Shown here piece by piece: positions 1 to 9,311 of a stretch of 64,000 nt of DNA. Positions within the stretch are counted from its first letter, which is position 1; every line of letters starts with the position of its first letter. The DNA is from Diaphorobacter aerolatus (lineage in GTDB: Bacteria; Pseudomonadota; Gammaproteobacteria; Burkholderiales; Burkholderiaceae_C): positions 4,795,501 to 4,859,500 of the forward strand of contig NZ_CP060783.1 in the NCBI RefSeq assembly GCF_014489535.1. The letters run 5' to 3'. The notes under the pieces were generated by a model that was not told the origin of the DNA, did not search any database, and was given only the letters and a program-made list of their open reading frames with translations. The position numbers and the translations under genes are program-made.

Positions 1-51
1 GGCCAGTGCGTGGCCCAGCAGGAGTGCGGCGAGGATGGAGACTCTGAACAT
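1..51 (-). CDS. traW: TraW, N-terminus only (edge-truncated)
   Basis: Only 17 codons remain before the window edge. They begin ATG and read as a classic signal peptide core (Met-Phe-Arg, then a run of Leu/Ala). In F-type transfer operons traW follows the trbI/traF region and encodes a periplasmic pilus-assembly protein, so position and signal peptide together support the call. The start lies 11 bases beyond the stop of the peptidase gene, on the same strand. Confidence 0.6.
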   Translation of the reverse strand, partial: MFRVSILAALLLGHALA

Positions 52-62
52 GGTCCGGTTCC

Positions 63-656
63 TCAGAAGATCGGCACCACGATGCCCACCACCTGCTCGG
101 CACGCACCAGGCCGCTTTCGGCGTAGCGCGAGTCGAAACTGTGGGGACCGATGCCTTGGACGTAAAAATGCCCGGGTGGAATCACCGTTGGCGCGATGGG
201 GGCCAGCGGATGGCCGTCGAAGGCTCGAGGCTTGGCCAGGCCCACGGCCTCGCCGTTGACGAAGACCGTGCGCTCCGACACCGTGACGATGTCGCCCGGC
301 ACTCCCCGCACCTGCTTGAAGAAGGGCTGTCCGCGCAGGCCGGGGTAGTGCTCCTGGGCCTCGCCCGCGAACGCGAACACAATCAGGTCGCCGCGCTGCA
401 CCGCCGGGTGCTGGTACTGCATCAGCGCCACGTGGTAGGGCAGGCTGGGCGTCCAGTTGACCAGCAGGGGCAGGCGCGGCGTCGGGTCGATGAAGAGCCG
501 CACATAGGCAAAGCCCCAGATCGCGAACACCGGCAGGTAAAGGTACCAGCGCCGGCGCATATGGCCGAGGAAGTCCAGCAGGGCATCGGCGCGCCGCCGA
601 CACCAGCCGCGGGGCTGAATATTCACTGCATTGAGGGACTCTGGGTGCGCAGTCAT
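63..656 (-). CDS. traF: TraF-like S26 signal peptidase of the transfer system
   Basis: A 197-residue serine peptidase, probably processing the pilin or another transfer substrate at the inner membrane. After a short cytoplasmic N-terminus there is one transmembrane segment (about residues 37-55), then the S26 signature Ser in SLPYHV, the Lys in FFKQVRGVPGD, and the C-terminal SFDSRY box. The ATG at 656 overlaps the trbI stop (ATGA), indicating translational coupling. Equivalent genes (trhF/trsF) sit between traC/trbI and traW in SXT- and IncA/C-type elements. Confidence 0.85.
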   Translation of the reverse strand: MTAHPESLNAVNIQPRGWCRRRADALLDFLGHMRRRWYLYLPVFAIWGFAYVRLFIDPTPRLPLLVNWTPSLPYHVALMQYQHPAVQRGDLIVFAFAGEAQEHYPGLRGQPFFKQVRGVPGDIVTVSERTVFVNGEAVGLAKPRAFDGHPLAPIAPTVIPPGHFYVQGIGPHSFDSRYAESGLVRAEQVVGIVVPIF

Positions 657-1008
657 GGCAGATCCACCTTGCGGCGCAGCGCCGCGGTCAGGTCCAGCCC
701 ATGGGGCGTGCCGGCGATCGCGCTCTTGATGACGACCAGGCAGCCACATTCCCGGGCAGTTCATCCAGCGCGGCGGGCAGGCGCTGCGAGAAATTCCGCG
801 CCAGCGCGAGCGCACGCTCACGGTCGGCGCCGCTGCCGGGCTGGGTCAGCAGGCGGGTGAACTCGGCTTCCTTGGCGCGGTAGACCTCGGAGAGATCGAC
901 TACGCCGACCACCAGGGCCGGGCGCAGCACCCAGCGGTCATAGGCCGTGATGCCGAGGGCGACCAGCAGCGCCGAGACGATGGCGTTGAGCAGCAGCGGC
1001 CGGGTCAT
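653..1008 (-). CDS. trbI: TrbI, F-type conjugation protein (one frameshift)
   Basis: A small inner-membrane protein of F-type transfer systems. An N-terminal transmembrane segment (LLLNAIVSALLVALGI) is followed by the RxxEFTRLLTQP-type body. The start ATG at 1008 overlaps the traC stop. The frame breaks near 754-758 beside a CCC/GGG run. One extra base restores the tail (CLVVIKSAIAGTPHGLDLTA) and a TGA overlapping the traF start, giving 118 residues. The break looks like a read error: the downstream frame is fully conserved. Confidence 0.75.
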
Positions 1009-3583
1009 AGCGCATGCCCCCGCTGGCGCAGCAGCTCGGCAATGGCCTCGTCGATCGACAACCCCTGGGCACGCAGCGCATCGATGGGTGCGTTGTCCTC
1101 CAGCTTGTTCGAGAACAGCAGGTGCGTCGCCGGGTCCAGGATGTTGCGTGCCACGCCTTCGCCCACGGGAGACGAGATATACAACTCGGAGAACGCCCCG
1201 CCTCGGTGCGCAGTGAATTGAGCAGCCGCTTCTTAGGCTCGTCCATGGCCAGGCGCCCCTTGCGGTCCAGCATCTCGATCGATTCCGGCTTCTGGCGCAG
1301 CAGGAACACCCAGTCCGAGCAGTTGAAGGCAGCCTCCATTTGGGCGCTGCCGTAGTAGTCGTCGGCCGACTGCGTTGCCGTGCCCAGTGCCCCGCCATAC
1401 TTGCGGGCCCGCCGTGCCGCTTCCTCGACCACGGCGGCCTTGACCGGATCGTCGGCGCCGATGTCGCCGAGCTGCTGCTTGAGTTCGTCGATGAACAGCA
1501 CCTTGCGCCGGTTGCGCGTCAGGTACATCTCGCCGGTGATCTGGTGCAGCAGCAGGATGTTGACGACTGCGTGCAGGTCGGGCCGGCGCTTCAATTCCTC
1601 GTTCTCGATGACGATGAAGTCGTTCGAGAAGTCCACATTGGCCCGGCCCTCGAAGAAGCGCTCATACTGCCCACCCCTGGCGTAGGGGTTGAGCATGATG
1701 GCCAGATCGCGGATGCGCTGGTCGCCCGTGACCCGAGCTCCTCGATGGTCCCGGTCTTGAAGGCGTCGCGCAGCCCGGTGATCGTCAGGTCGTTGCCGTG
1801 CTCGCGCCAGAGCTTGAGCACCATGGCGGAGATGGCCTTGTACTGGACCTCGTCCAGCGTGTGCTGCATCGAGCACATCTTGCTGATGCCCGGCACCAGC
1901 ATGTCGATGTCCTCGTTGATGTCGTGCACGATGGTGAACGGGTTCAGGCAGATATCCACGTCAGGCCGGAACTCGATGTAGGTACCCTGGGCCTTGCGGC
2001 ACAGCTTCTCGAAGCTGCGGCCCAGGTCCAGCATCCAGACCTTGGCGCCGATCGCCCGGTACGACCAGGCCAGCTCGTTCATCAGCACGGACTTGCCCGA
2101 GCCGGGCGCGCCGATGATCGCGAAGTTATAGTTGCCCAGGTCGTTGTCGAACAGGTCCAGCGTCATGACCTGCCCGCGCCGCCCGCCGAACACCAGTGCC
2201 GGAGTGCGCGTGCCGCGCCACTCGGCGATCAGCGGCGCCATGTGGATTGCGTTGGCCATGGTCTTGCGGGTGACGCGGCGCATCTTCGCGAGGTCCTTGT
2301 GGAACCTCGGGGTCAAGGTCATCGGCAGGCTGGCCAGCAGCGCCTGGCGGTGCATGTAGGCGTCGGCGTTGAGCTGGAAGCCCCGCGCCCGCCAGATGGC
2401 GTTCGCGGCCTCGTGCGCCGAGGCGGCCTTGTCAGGGGGCGTGAAGATCGCGAGCTGGTGGTACAGGCTCACCAGGCTGCCGCCGGTGTCGATCGCATTG
2501 GCCGCGGCGGACCAGTCGTCGAGCTTCTTCCTCACGTCCGGCATCACGTCGGCCATCTTGGACTTGGCGTTCTGCGTGGCGCGCACGTGGTTGGCGGTGA
2601 TGATGGACTTGGTGGCGTTCGGGTCCAGCACGTGCACGCCCAGCGTGATCAGGAAGGGTGCGCTGTACTGCAGCGCCGGTTGCATCAGGTCGCCGATCAG
2701 CGAGCCCATCTGCCACAGGGCAAAGCGCTCCGGGAACGACTTGATCGAATAGAAGCGCGCTTCCAGCACCTCGGCGCTGGTCTCCTTCCAGAGCGTGATC
2801 CCGAGGGGTGCGGGTCCTGGATGGTGTCGAAGTCCACGATCTGGTCGCGGATCTCGCGGCCGTCGTCGTAGCGCAGCCAGTGGTCATCGTCGTAGTTCAG
2901 GTCCTCGGCATCCGAATGCGCGATGCGGTCCGGGTTGGTGAACAGCGCGCACCAGTTGATCAGGTCGGCCGCGTCGCAGACCCGGTTGGGCAGCATGGCC
3001 GAGCGCAGCGTGGCCGCCATCGAGTCGCGCAGGGCCAGCAGCGCATCGCGCCGGTTCAGATCCTCCGCATTCCCCGGAAACGCCACGCTCAGCATCAGCC
3101 GGAAATCCCGCAGCGTGTAGTGAAACCCCGCCGTCAGCGAGTCCCGGGTGCCGTGCAGCAGGTGGTTGACCCGCTGGCGGGCCAGCTTGCGGAACAGGTT
3201 CTCATTGGGGACGGGGCGGCCGAACTCGCGAGCCTTCTCGGCCTGGTCCTCGTCCTCGACGCGCAGGTTCGTGTACTGGCGCAGCTGGTGGCGGATATGC
3301 GGCGAGGCAAACAGGTGGAACTGCAGGCCGGTGCCTGGCGGGCAGTTGGCGTAGAGCGAGACCAGTACCTCGGCCATGCGCTCGTCGGCGCCCGACTGGG
3401 GCATGACTTCGAGCATGAAGCCCATGCCGTCGCGGTTCACGAAGATCTTCTCGTCGGCGAGGTAGGCCGAATACGGCAGCCAGTTGGCAAACTGCTCGGC
3501 CGGCGTGTCCGCGGGGCGCCAAAGGGAAGCAGCGGCGCGGTGTGGATAGCGCCGGATCGTGTATCGGCGGAAGAAAACAGCAT
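1005..3583 (-). CDS. traC: TraC, type IV secretion ATPase (four frameshifts)
   Basis: A VirB4-class ATPase that energises pilus assembly at the inner membrane. The N-terminal TraC domain starts MLFSSADTRSG. Walker A is IIGAPGSGKSVL (about residue 470) and Walker B is VLFIDELKQQL. As read it is broken four times, near 1195-1199, 1731-1734, 2802-2804 and 3513-3516, each in a run of three or four G/C. Adding one base at each site yields an uninterrupted 860-residue protein of normal family length, ending four bases into trbI. The gene is therefore probably intact in the organism. The start lies 8 bases after the traV stop. Confidence 0.9.
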
Positions 3584-3590
3584 GGCGGCC

Positions 3591-4238
3591 TCACTGCGGA
3601 CGGGTCCCAAGGCCGGCCGGCGGACGGGCGAGCGAGGGGAAGGCATTGAATGGGGCGGGGCGCTGAACGGCGCCCTCGGCAGGGGCGGCGCTGTCAGGCT
3701 CGGACGAGGTGAACCCGGCAGGTGCCGGCGCGCCACTGGACGGCGCGGCGGGTGCAGCCGCTGGCGGCGGGCGTAGCGGGGCGTACTGGTCGCGGATGCG
3801 CTGGCGCACATGGTCGATCTGCCAGCGTCCCGCATCGACCTGGACATAGACATAGCCCTGGTCCCAGAGATCGCCGTCGGCGTCTTCCCAAGGCTTGGTC
3901 CACAGACGCAGCACCCGGGCCTGGGAGCGCAGTGCCAGGGGCGGAGCACCGTCCGCGCTGCCGTTGGCGATGCTGCGCGGCGCACCGGCCATCGGCTGGC
4001 GCACTGACGGTGATGCGATAGTCTCCGCTGCAGTGCCCTGGGGGTCGCCGCGGGAAGCCGACGTCTGCTGGCTGGGCAGGTTGTTGTGCAGGGCGTTGGC
4101 ATAGGTGCCGGATACCGAGTCGCAGGCCACGCCTTCCGGCGCGGCGCACGAATATTTGGAACTACCGCTCAGGCCCGACATGTTCATGCAGCCGGCCAGC
4201 GGCAGCAGCAGGGCGGCAGCGGCCCGCGTGCGATCCAT
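3591..4238 (-). CDS. traV: TraV, outer-membrane lipoprotein of the secretion core
   Basis: A 215-residue lipoprotein matching TraV, the VirB7-like component that forms the outer-membrane core complex with TraK and TraB. The short signal peptide ends in the lipobox LAGC at residues 14-17. Further cysteines (YSCAAPEGVACDSVSG) follow the lipidated Cys, as in TraV. The C-terminal third is Pro/Ala-rich and low complexity. It sits between dsbC and traC. An alternative ATG at 4255 overlaps the dsbC stop but is in another frame and runs into a stop. Confidence 0.8.
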   Translation of the reverse strand: MDRTRAAAALLLPLAGCMNMSGLSGSSKYSCAAPEGVACDSVSGTYANALHNNLPSQQTSASRGDPQGTAAETIASPSVRQPMAGAPRSIANGSADGAPPLALRSQARVLRLWTKPWEDADGDLWDQGYVYVQVDAGRWQIDHVRQRIRDQYAPLRPPPAAAPAAPSSGAPAPAGFTSSEPDSAAPAEGAVQRPAPFNAFPSLARPPAGLGTRPQ

Positions 4239-4251
4239 GCGATGCGCGCGC

Positions 4252-5088
4252 TCATGGCCGCTTCTCCGCCTTGACCGGCTGAGGCTGGGCCACGGCCACC
4301 TTGCCGACCTCCGCGAACCTGGCTTCCAGCACAGAGCGCCCGACATAGCCGTCGGTGCGGCTGCCGTCCGCCCAGATCATGGTCGGCGTTCCCTGTACGC
4401 GGAGCCGGCGCGCCAGCTCAAGGTTGCGCGCGATCGGGTGATCGCACTGTGCGCCCGGCTGCATCAGGCTGGCATCCGCCTGCAGCATCCATTGGCGCCA
4501 GGCGCGCTCGCGGTCGGCGGCGCACCAGATGGCGACCGGCCGGGCCTCGCCCTGGAACGGGACGAGGAAGGTGTAGATGGTGACGTTGTCCAGGCCGGCG
4601 AGCTCGGGCTCGAGCTGCTTGCAGTAGACGCAGTTCGGGTCGCTGAACACCGCGAGCTTGCGCTGGCCGTTGCCGCGCACCGTCTTGATCGCATCGGCCA
4701 GCGGCAACTGATCGACTGGCACCGGCGCGGCGGAGACGGCTTCCGTCTGCGCCCGCCCATCCTGGCTGGAGCGCTGCGCGATCCTCGGGCTCGTGACGTC
4801 ACGCATGGCCTGGGTGTCGAACAGCCGCCCGAACACGAAATAGCGTGGATTCGCCGACGCGACATAGGCGACGTTTCCGTTCATCCAGACCTCGTAGAGG
4901 CCCGAGACTTCGGTGCGCGACACCTCGGTGAACTCGGTCCCCGGATGGGCCTTGCGCAAAGCCGTCAGGAGTCGGGTCTCGTCGGGAGACGCTGCCTGGG
5001 CGGTCGCTGCCGCAGCCGCCAGCACAGCGCAGAGCACTGTCGAAGCGAAGCGGTGGCGCCGGCGCGCGGAATCAGTAGTTGCCATCAT
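4252..5088 (-). CDS. dsbC: DsbC-family thiol:disulfide isomerase of the transfer operon
   Basis: A periplasmic disulfide isomerase that probably folds cysteine-rich transfer proteins such as TraV, TraU and TraN. A cleavable signal peptide (ending ATAQA|A) is followed by an N-terminal dimerisation domain and a thioredoxin fold with the active site DPNCVYCKQL (CxxC) near residue 150. The cis-Pro loop is visible as VQGTPTMIWADG. The start at 5088 is preceded by GGAGACC. It overlaps the end of traB by 17 bases. SXT- and IncA/C-type operons carry a dsbC in the same place. Confidence 0.9.
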   Translation of the reverse strand: MMATTDSARRRHRFASTVLCAVLAAAAATAQAASPDETRLLTALRKAHPGTEFTEVSRTEVSGLYEVWMNGNVAYVASANPRYFVFGRLFDTQAMRDVTSPRIAQRSSQDGRAQTEAVSAAPVPVDQLPLADAIKTVRGNGQRKLAVFSDPNCVYCKQLEPELAGLDNVTIYTFLVPFQGEARPVAIWCAADRERAWRQWMLQADASLMQPGAQCDHPIARNLELARRLRVQGTPTMIWADGSRTDGYVGRSVLEARFAEVGKVAVAQPQPVKAEKRP

Positions 5089-6526
5089 CGGTGGTCTCCA
5101 GGTAGCGGGTTTCGGGGGAAGCGGTGCGGCGCTGGCCGCGCTCGGCAAGGGAGTGAGAGGAGGCGGTCATCGGCACGTCGATGCGCACGCCTTTGGTGAT
5201 CACGACGTCGATCTGGCGGCCGGCGTCCACCTCGATGACCGGGAACGTGTTCTCGGCCAGCTTGATGTAGTACTGGGCGAGCCGGTCCAGTGCTTTGCCG
5301 ACGCCGCTGCCCAGGCCGGCCCGGTAGGCATCGGCATTGCTGTCGGTGCTGGCCATCGTCCCGAGCGGGGAGCTGCTATAGGTGGTGTTGGCGGTGGACA
5401 GGCCTTGGCCGATTCCGCTGACCACGCCGGCCAACAATGCGTTGGCCAGCATCTGCCCCTGCTTGGTGACCAGCCGCCCGCGCATGCCGACCTTGCCGTC
5501 CTCGCCGTAGACCGAACCCTGGATGCGTACTTCCAGCGTGGCGCCGTCGGCGCGCACGCAGGACAGGTTCTCGGTGCGCAGGTAGGCGCGTTCGGAACTG
5601 ATGTCGCCATAGCCCGCCGCGACCACGAAGCACTCGCGGTATTCGCCGCGGAACTGGTTGGGCAGCACGCTGTTGTCCGACAGGCGGATCAGCACCGGAT
5701 GGGGGTTGGCCTGCGATTGGCCACCGGTTGGCGCGTCCAGGCCACCGAGCAGGATGCCGCGCGTGAAGCTTACCGGCAGGAAGGTGGACACCGTCTTGGG
5801 GGCGTTCGATGCCTGGCCGCCTCCCTCGGCTTTGTGGGGGCCGTCGCTACCGGTCGTGGTGAACGAGCGAGGACGCTCGGCGAGCGTCACGCGGGAGATC
5901 ACGGGCGCTGGCGGCGTGGCTGCGGCCATGCCTTGGAACGTGGGCATGCCGGAAGGCATGGCGCCCATGCCCGGTGCGGGCGGCGCTGGCGGCAGGCCGG
6001 CCGCGGGCGGCATGGTAGTCGGGGCGGCCTGGGCGGGCGCCGGCGGCGGCGCAGGCGCAGGTGCAGGTGCAGGTGCAGGTGCGGGCGGCGGCGATGCGGC
6101 GGCCTGCTGGGTGCTGGTCAGCCGCTTCTCCAATTCCGCGAATCGCTGCAGGGTCTTGTTCTCGAAGGCCTCGCGGTCCTTGTTGACCCGGCTCTGTGCC
6201 TCGCGCTCGGTCTCGTACTGGGCGAGCTTGCGCCCTGCGGTGCCGACCCATTGATCCACCGGATTGACCTGGCCGCCCGGCGGCATCACGCCGATGTTGG
6301 TGACGTCGCCTGGTTTGGGCTGCGCCGCGCGGCCGCCGTGCGGTTTGGCGTCGCTTCCCGCGAAGCTGAAGATCATCCACAGCAGGCCGATCCCGCCGCC
6401 CAGGATGGCGGCCAGCAGCGCGTACTGGCGCTGGCGCGGCGACAGCCGTTCCAGCCAGCCGCGCACGGCATGGCTAGGTGGGCGTCCGGACCCCGACGGC
6501 CCCGAGGGCATGGAAGGAGTGTTCAT
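5072..6526 (-). CDS. traB: TraB, VirB10-like scaffold of the secretion channel
   Basis: A 484-residue VirB10 homologue spanning from the inner to the outer membrane. A cytoplasmic N-terminus leads to one transmembrane helix (about residues 37-56, ALLAAILGGGIGLLWMIF), a coiled-coil-like stretch (about 90-120), then a Pro/Ala repeat from about residue 123 whose DNA is a short tandem repeat near 6055-6085. The periplasmic/outer-membrane TraB domain begins near LPVSFTRGILLGGLDAPTG. The start overlaps the traK stop by 4 bases. Confidence 0.92.
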   Translation of the reverse strand: MNTPSMPSGPSGSGRPPSHAVRGWLERLSPRQRQYALLAAILGGGIGLLWMIFSFAGSDAKPHGGRAAQPKPGDVTNIGVMPPGGQVNPVDQWVGTAGRKLAQYETEREAQSRVNKDREAFENKTLQRFAELEKRLTSTQQAAASPPPAPAPAPAPAPAPPPAPAQAAPTTMPPAAGLPPAPPAPGMGAMPSGMPTFQGMAAATPPAPVISRVTLAERPRSFTTTGSDGPHKAEGGGQASNAPKTVSTFLPVSFTRGILLGGLDAPTGGQSQANPHPVLIRLSDNSVLPNQFRGEYRECFVVAAGYGDISSERAYLRTENLSCVRADGATLEVRIQGSVYGEDGKVGMRGRLVTKQGQMLANALLAGVVSGIGQGLSTANTTYSSSPLGTMASTDSNADAYRAGLGSGVGKALDRLAQYYIKLAENTFPVIEVDAGRQIDVVITKGVRIDVPMTASSHSLAERGQRRTASPETRYLETTDDGNY

Positions 6527-7530
6527 CGCGTGCCTCCCCGTCGGATCACATAGACACTCGTGGTCTCGCCCGGCCGCAGGTTGTGGTGCTCGATCGCAAT
6601 GCCGGTGATCTCCCCGCCGGCGCGGCTGTCCGGGCGGTCAAACTCCTGCTCGGCCAGCACCATGGGAGCCAGGCTCACGTTCTGCAGGGCGTACTTTTCG
6701 CCCACATAGCCGCGGCCTTCGTAGCGGCGCATCAACGTGAAGCGCGCTTCCGCCCAGAGCTGGATGGGCTTGGCGGCTTCCTCGACGCGCACGTCGGCGG
6801 GCACGCGGTCCGAGGACATGGCCACCAGCAGGCCCTTCATCGCGCGCACATGGCTGGGGGCCGGGCCGGAGGGCGTGGCCTCGAGGACACCGGGGCGCAA
6901 CGCCTGGGGCGTCTTGTCCCGGATCACGATGGTGTCGGCCGGTGTGTCCGAACGGCGCAGCAGCAGCGTGTAGGTGGCCGTGGCCGACGAAACGAACAGG
7001 TTGATAGGCCGCAGCGCATCGCCGACGGGCCGGATGTAGACCTCGCCCTTGTCGCGGTCGCATTCGACGATGACATCCCCTGCCGGATTGACCGGGGAGG
7101 AGGTGAGCGATGCCGGGCTGGCAAGGCCGGGCGTGCCTGATGGGGTGTTGGGTGCGGCAGAGATGGCCGGTGCGCCGCCGCCGCAATGGCTGGAATGGAT
7201 ATTGCCGAACACGTCGGTGATCGCCGCCCCCTCGATGCGGATGCGCGTGGGCTCCTTGAGGGAGACGATGGCCTCGACCGCGACCCCGTCGCTGGCCTCC
7301 ACGATCTGCAGTGCGTGTGCCTGCAGGCCGAGGGACAGGGCGGTGACGGCGAGCACCTTGCGCGCGGCCGGTGGCAACCGGCTCCAGCGCTGGTGCGACG
7401 GATTGCCATGCGAAGCGGGCGCCAGGGCCGCGATGCTCCCGGCCGGTTGTTGCAGGGCCGAAGTGCGCGAGAACGTGCGCGGGAAATACGCGGGCCAGGG
7501 CCGCGTGAGCGTGCTGTCACTTGACCGCAT
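6523..7530 (-). CDS. traK: TraK, VirB9-like secretin of the transfer channel
   Basis: A 335-residue TraK homologue, the periplasmic VirB9-like component that partners TraV and TraB. Recognisable parts are the N-terminal sheet (HALQIVEASDGVAVEAIVSL), the central GEVYIRPVG strand region and the C-terminal YVIRRGG end. The N-terminus before the hydrophobic KVLAVTALSLGLQAHA segment is unusually long (about 50 residues), so a later true start is possible. The chosen ATG at 7530 overlaps the traE stop in the coupled style used throughout this operon. Confidence 0.85.
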   Translation of the reverse strand: MRSSDSTLTRPWPAYFPRTFSRTSALQQPAGSIAALAPASHGNPSHQRWSRLPPAARKVLAVTALSLGLQAHALQIVEASDGVAVEAIVSLKEPTRIRIEGAAITDVFGNIHSSHCGGGAPAISAAPNTPSGTPGLASPASLTSSPVNPAGDVIVECDRDKGEVYIRPVGDALRPINLFVSSATATYTLLLRRSDTPADTIVIRDKTPQALRPGVLEATPSGPAPSHVRAMKGLLVAMSSDRVPADVRVEEAAKPIQLWAEARFTLMRRYEGRGYVGEKYALQNVSLAPMVLAEQEFDRPDSRAGGEITGIAIEHHNLRPGETTSVYVIRRGGTR

Positions 7531-8083
7531 AGGGCACCTCCTTGAATCCGATGACGTGCATGCGAGCCGCGGCATGGCCGAACTCGATGCGGTAGGCCTT
7601 GAGGTCGTTGGCGGTCTCGTAGCCGTTGACCAGGGTGCGCAGCCGGCCGCGCACGACGAGCGACTGGGTGTCCTCGCTGGCGACGAGCTGCTGGGGCGCG
7701 AAGGCGGTCGCGGCGTTGATGCGCTTGAGCCGCTCGGCCTCGACCTCCTGACGCGTCTTGAGCGGGCCGTACTGGGCCGGGTCGACGTAGCCGAGCAGGA
7801 TGTCCTTCTTCCAGTCGATGGTGGAAGGCGTTACGTCCAGGATCAGCCAGGCGACGAAGCTGCCCATTTGCTCCAGGTACTCGCTGGAGGCGCGGTCGCT
7901 GGTGACCCAGAAGCTCTTGCTGATCGAGGGCGGCACGACCACGGTGCGCACCGTGCCCAGCAGGTTGATGATGATGGTGAGCGCGAGCAGCATGCCGACG
8001 GCCAGGGCGCCGACGGCGAGTCCCAGGCCCCGGTTGCGTCGGCGCATGTCCTTGAGGTCGCCTCTGAGCCGGTCGAAGTCCAT
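7517..8083 (-). CDS. traE: TraE, VirB5-position inner-membrane transfer protein
   Basis: A 188-residue TraE family member. One N-terminal transmembrane helix (LGLAVGALAVGMLLALTII) precedes a periplasmic domain with the family-typical VVVPPSISKSFWV and YLEQMGSFVAWLILDVTP segments. The order traA-L-E-K-B is standard for F-type transfer operons. The traL stop lies 14 bases upstream and the C-terminus overlaps traK. Confidence 0.92.
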   Translation of the reverse strand: MDFDRLRGDLKDMRRRNRGLGLAVGALAVGMLLALTIIINLLGTVRTVVVPPSISKSFWVTSDRASSEYLEQMGSFVAWLILDVTPSTIDWKKDILLGYVDPAQYGPLKTRQEVEAERLKRINAATAFAPQQLVASEDTQSLVVRGRLRTLVNGYETANDLKAYRIEFGHAAARMHVIGFKEVPYAVK

Positions 8084-8097
8084 GGTGCTTCTCCGGT

Positions 8098-8397
8098 TCA
8101 GCCGACCATGCGGCGGATGTGCGACGGCGGCGTGGCGCGCATGGCGGTGGCGGGATTGACCGGCAGGTGCCAGTACAGCCAGTGCAGCGCGAAGGCCGGA
8201 TGCTTGTCCGACTTCAGCCGGGCGATCCAGCGCGAGACGGCGATGCCGGCGGCCATGCAGAGCGCGAACGCGGCTTTGCTGGCCGACAGGTAGCCGATGA
8301 AGAAGGCCAGGACGATGGGCGCGGCGACATCGACATCCCAGAAGCCGATCTTCCACTGGTCGTCCAGGCGCCGCGGGATATAGGTGTCCGCTTGCAT
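8098..8397 (-). CDS. traL: TraL, pilus assembly membrane protein
   Basis: A 99-residue protein with the TraL signature: YIPRRLDDQ at the N-terminus, two hydrophobic segments (residues about 24-39 and 42-58), and the HPAFALHWLYWHLP box. TraL acts at the inner membrane early in F-type pilus assembly. It lies 31 bases after traA on the same strand. Confidence 0.92.
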   Translation of the reverse strand: MQADTYIPRRLDDQWKIGFWDVDVAAPIVLAFFIGYLSASKAAFALCMAAGIAVSRWIARLKSDKHPAFALHWLYWHLPVNPATAMRATPPSHIRRMVG

Positions 8398-8428
8398 GAG
8401 TGCCTCCGGGATGGGGATGTGCCGGGGC

Positions 8429-8791
8429 TCAGACGACCGCGCCCATGATCGCGCCAGCGATCACGAGACCCACGGCGGCGAAGATGGCCAGGCCCACGTA
8501 GAACAGCACGGGCCCGAAGTTGCGCAGCGCGGACAGGGAGATCAGCGCGACCACGAAGCCGACGAAGCCCACGAGGGCCTTGATGCCCGGGCCCAGCTCG
8601 GCGATCTGCGACAGCGCGGAGGTGAGCGGGCCGGTGATGCCCGTGAAAGCGACGAGATCCAGCGCATGGCTCGGGAACGCCAGCGCCAGGCCGGCCAGGG
8701 CCAGAGCGACCAGACAGAGAAAGCCGAGGATCCTGCGCGCGGGGGCGCGCCGCGAGGTTGTGGTGGGAGTGGACAGGATGGCAGTGCTCAT
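8429..8791 (-). CDS. traA: TraA-like conjugative pilin precursor
   Basis: A 120-residue propilin. A long leader with basic residues and a hydrophobic stretch ends at SHA|LDL, a likely signal peptidase site. The mature part of about 75 residues carries two hydrophobic helices (GIKALVGFVGFVVALISL and VLFYVGLAIFAAVGLVIAG), as in F-type pilins. First gene of the traALEKB order. Its ribosome-binding site (CCGGAG) precedes ATG by 7 bases. Confidence 0.8.
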   Translation of the reverse strand: MSTAILSTPTTTSRRAPARRILGFLCLVALALAGLALAFPSHALDLVAFTGITGPLTSALSQIAELGPGIKALVGFVGFVVALISLSALRNFGPVLFYVGLAIFAAVGLVIAGAIMGAVV

Positions 8792-8888
8792 GACAAATCT
8801 CCGGAATAGGAAAAGACGGGTGTCGAAAGGGTGGTGCGGTTCGGTCTGCTCAGTGGCGGGGTGGGGCCAAGGCCCGGACGGGTGGGTG
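8792..8888 (-). promoter_or_regulatory. Leader upstream of traA with G/C hairpin
   Basis: The transcript here contains CCCGTCCGGGCC followed by GGCCCCACCCCG, which can fold. It resembles the leader hairpins of the maintenance genes further right. No promoter boxes are clear. Confidence 0.3.
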
Positions 8889-9311
8889 TTAGCGGTCTAG
8901 ATCAGGCAGTGAACTACTGCGCTGTGGCGTCTCCGGTGGCGGTTCCGCACCAAGCGGCCCCTCGGTTGCGGGCGTTGCCTGATGGGTCTGTACCTCCACC
9001 TGCTCGCCGGGGTCCATCGACTCAATGAGCGGAACCGGGGCATCGGCTACGGGATCCGGCACTACCGGGACGATGATTCTTGGCGCGGTGTCCAAGGTCT
9101 TGGTCGTGGGTTGGGGACAGGCGTCGCCACGGCACAGTGCGAATTCAGCTTGCGCGCCATGTCCGTGCTGCGCCAGCCGTGCCCACGCCTTAGTGGCCAC
9201 CGGTGCGGGCGGCTCGATGGCGCTGGGCGGCGCCGTGGTGCACGCCGAGATGGCCAGGCACGCGCACAGCGCGCAGCGGTGGTACAGCGCCGCAGGTTTC
9301 AAGCACCTCAT
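8889..9311 (-). CDS. Predicted lipoprotein of the transfer region
   Basis: A 140-residue protein of unknown function. The signal peptide ends in a lipobox (AISAC, residues 16-20), so it is probably lipidated and periplasm- or outer-membrane-facing. The rest is Pro/Glu-rich and looks disordered, with two additional cysteines (CRGDAC). It is coupled to the lytic transglycosylase (4-base ATGA overlap) and lies just upstream of traA, suggesting an envelope role in pilus biogenesis. That role is inferred from position only. Confidence 0.65.
   Translation of the reverse strand: MRCLKPAALYHRCALCACLAISACTTAPPSAIEPPAPVATKAWARLAQHGHGAQAEFALCRGDACPQPTTKTLDTAPRIIVPVVPDPVADAPVPLIESMDPGEQVEVQTHQATPATEGPLGAEPPPETPQRSSSLPDLDR

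Noticed and set aside
653..3583. Decay of the transfer operon (traC and trbI as pseudogenes)
   Set aside because: Each break is a single missing base at a short G/C run, the sequence on both sides is fully conserved, and flanking chromosomal genes show the same defect.
4913..6553. A 546-codon open frame on the plus strand opposite traB
   Set aside because: Antisense shadow caused by G/C-rich third positions. TraB on the minus strand has family motifs and overlapping neighbours; this frame has none.
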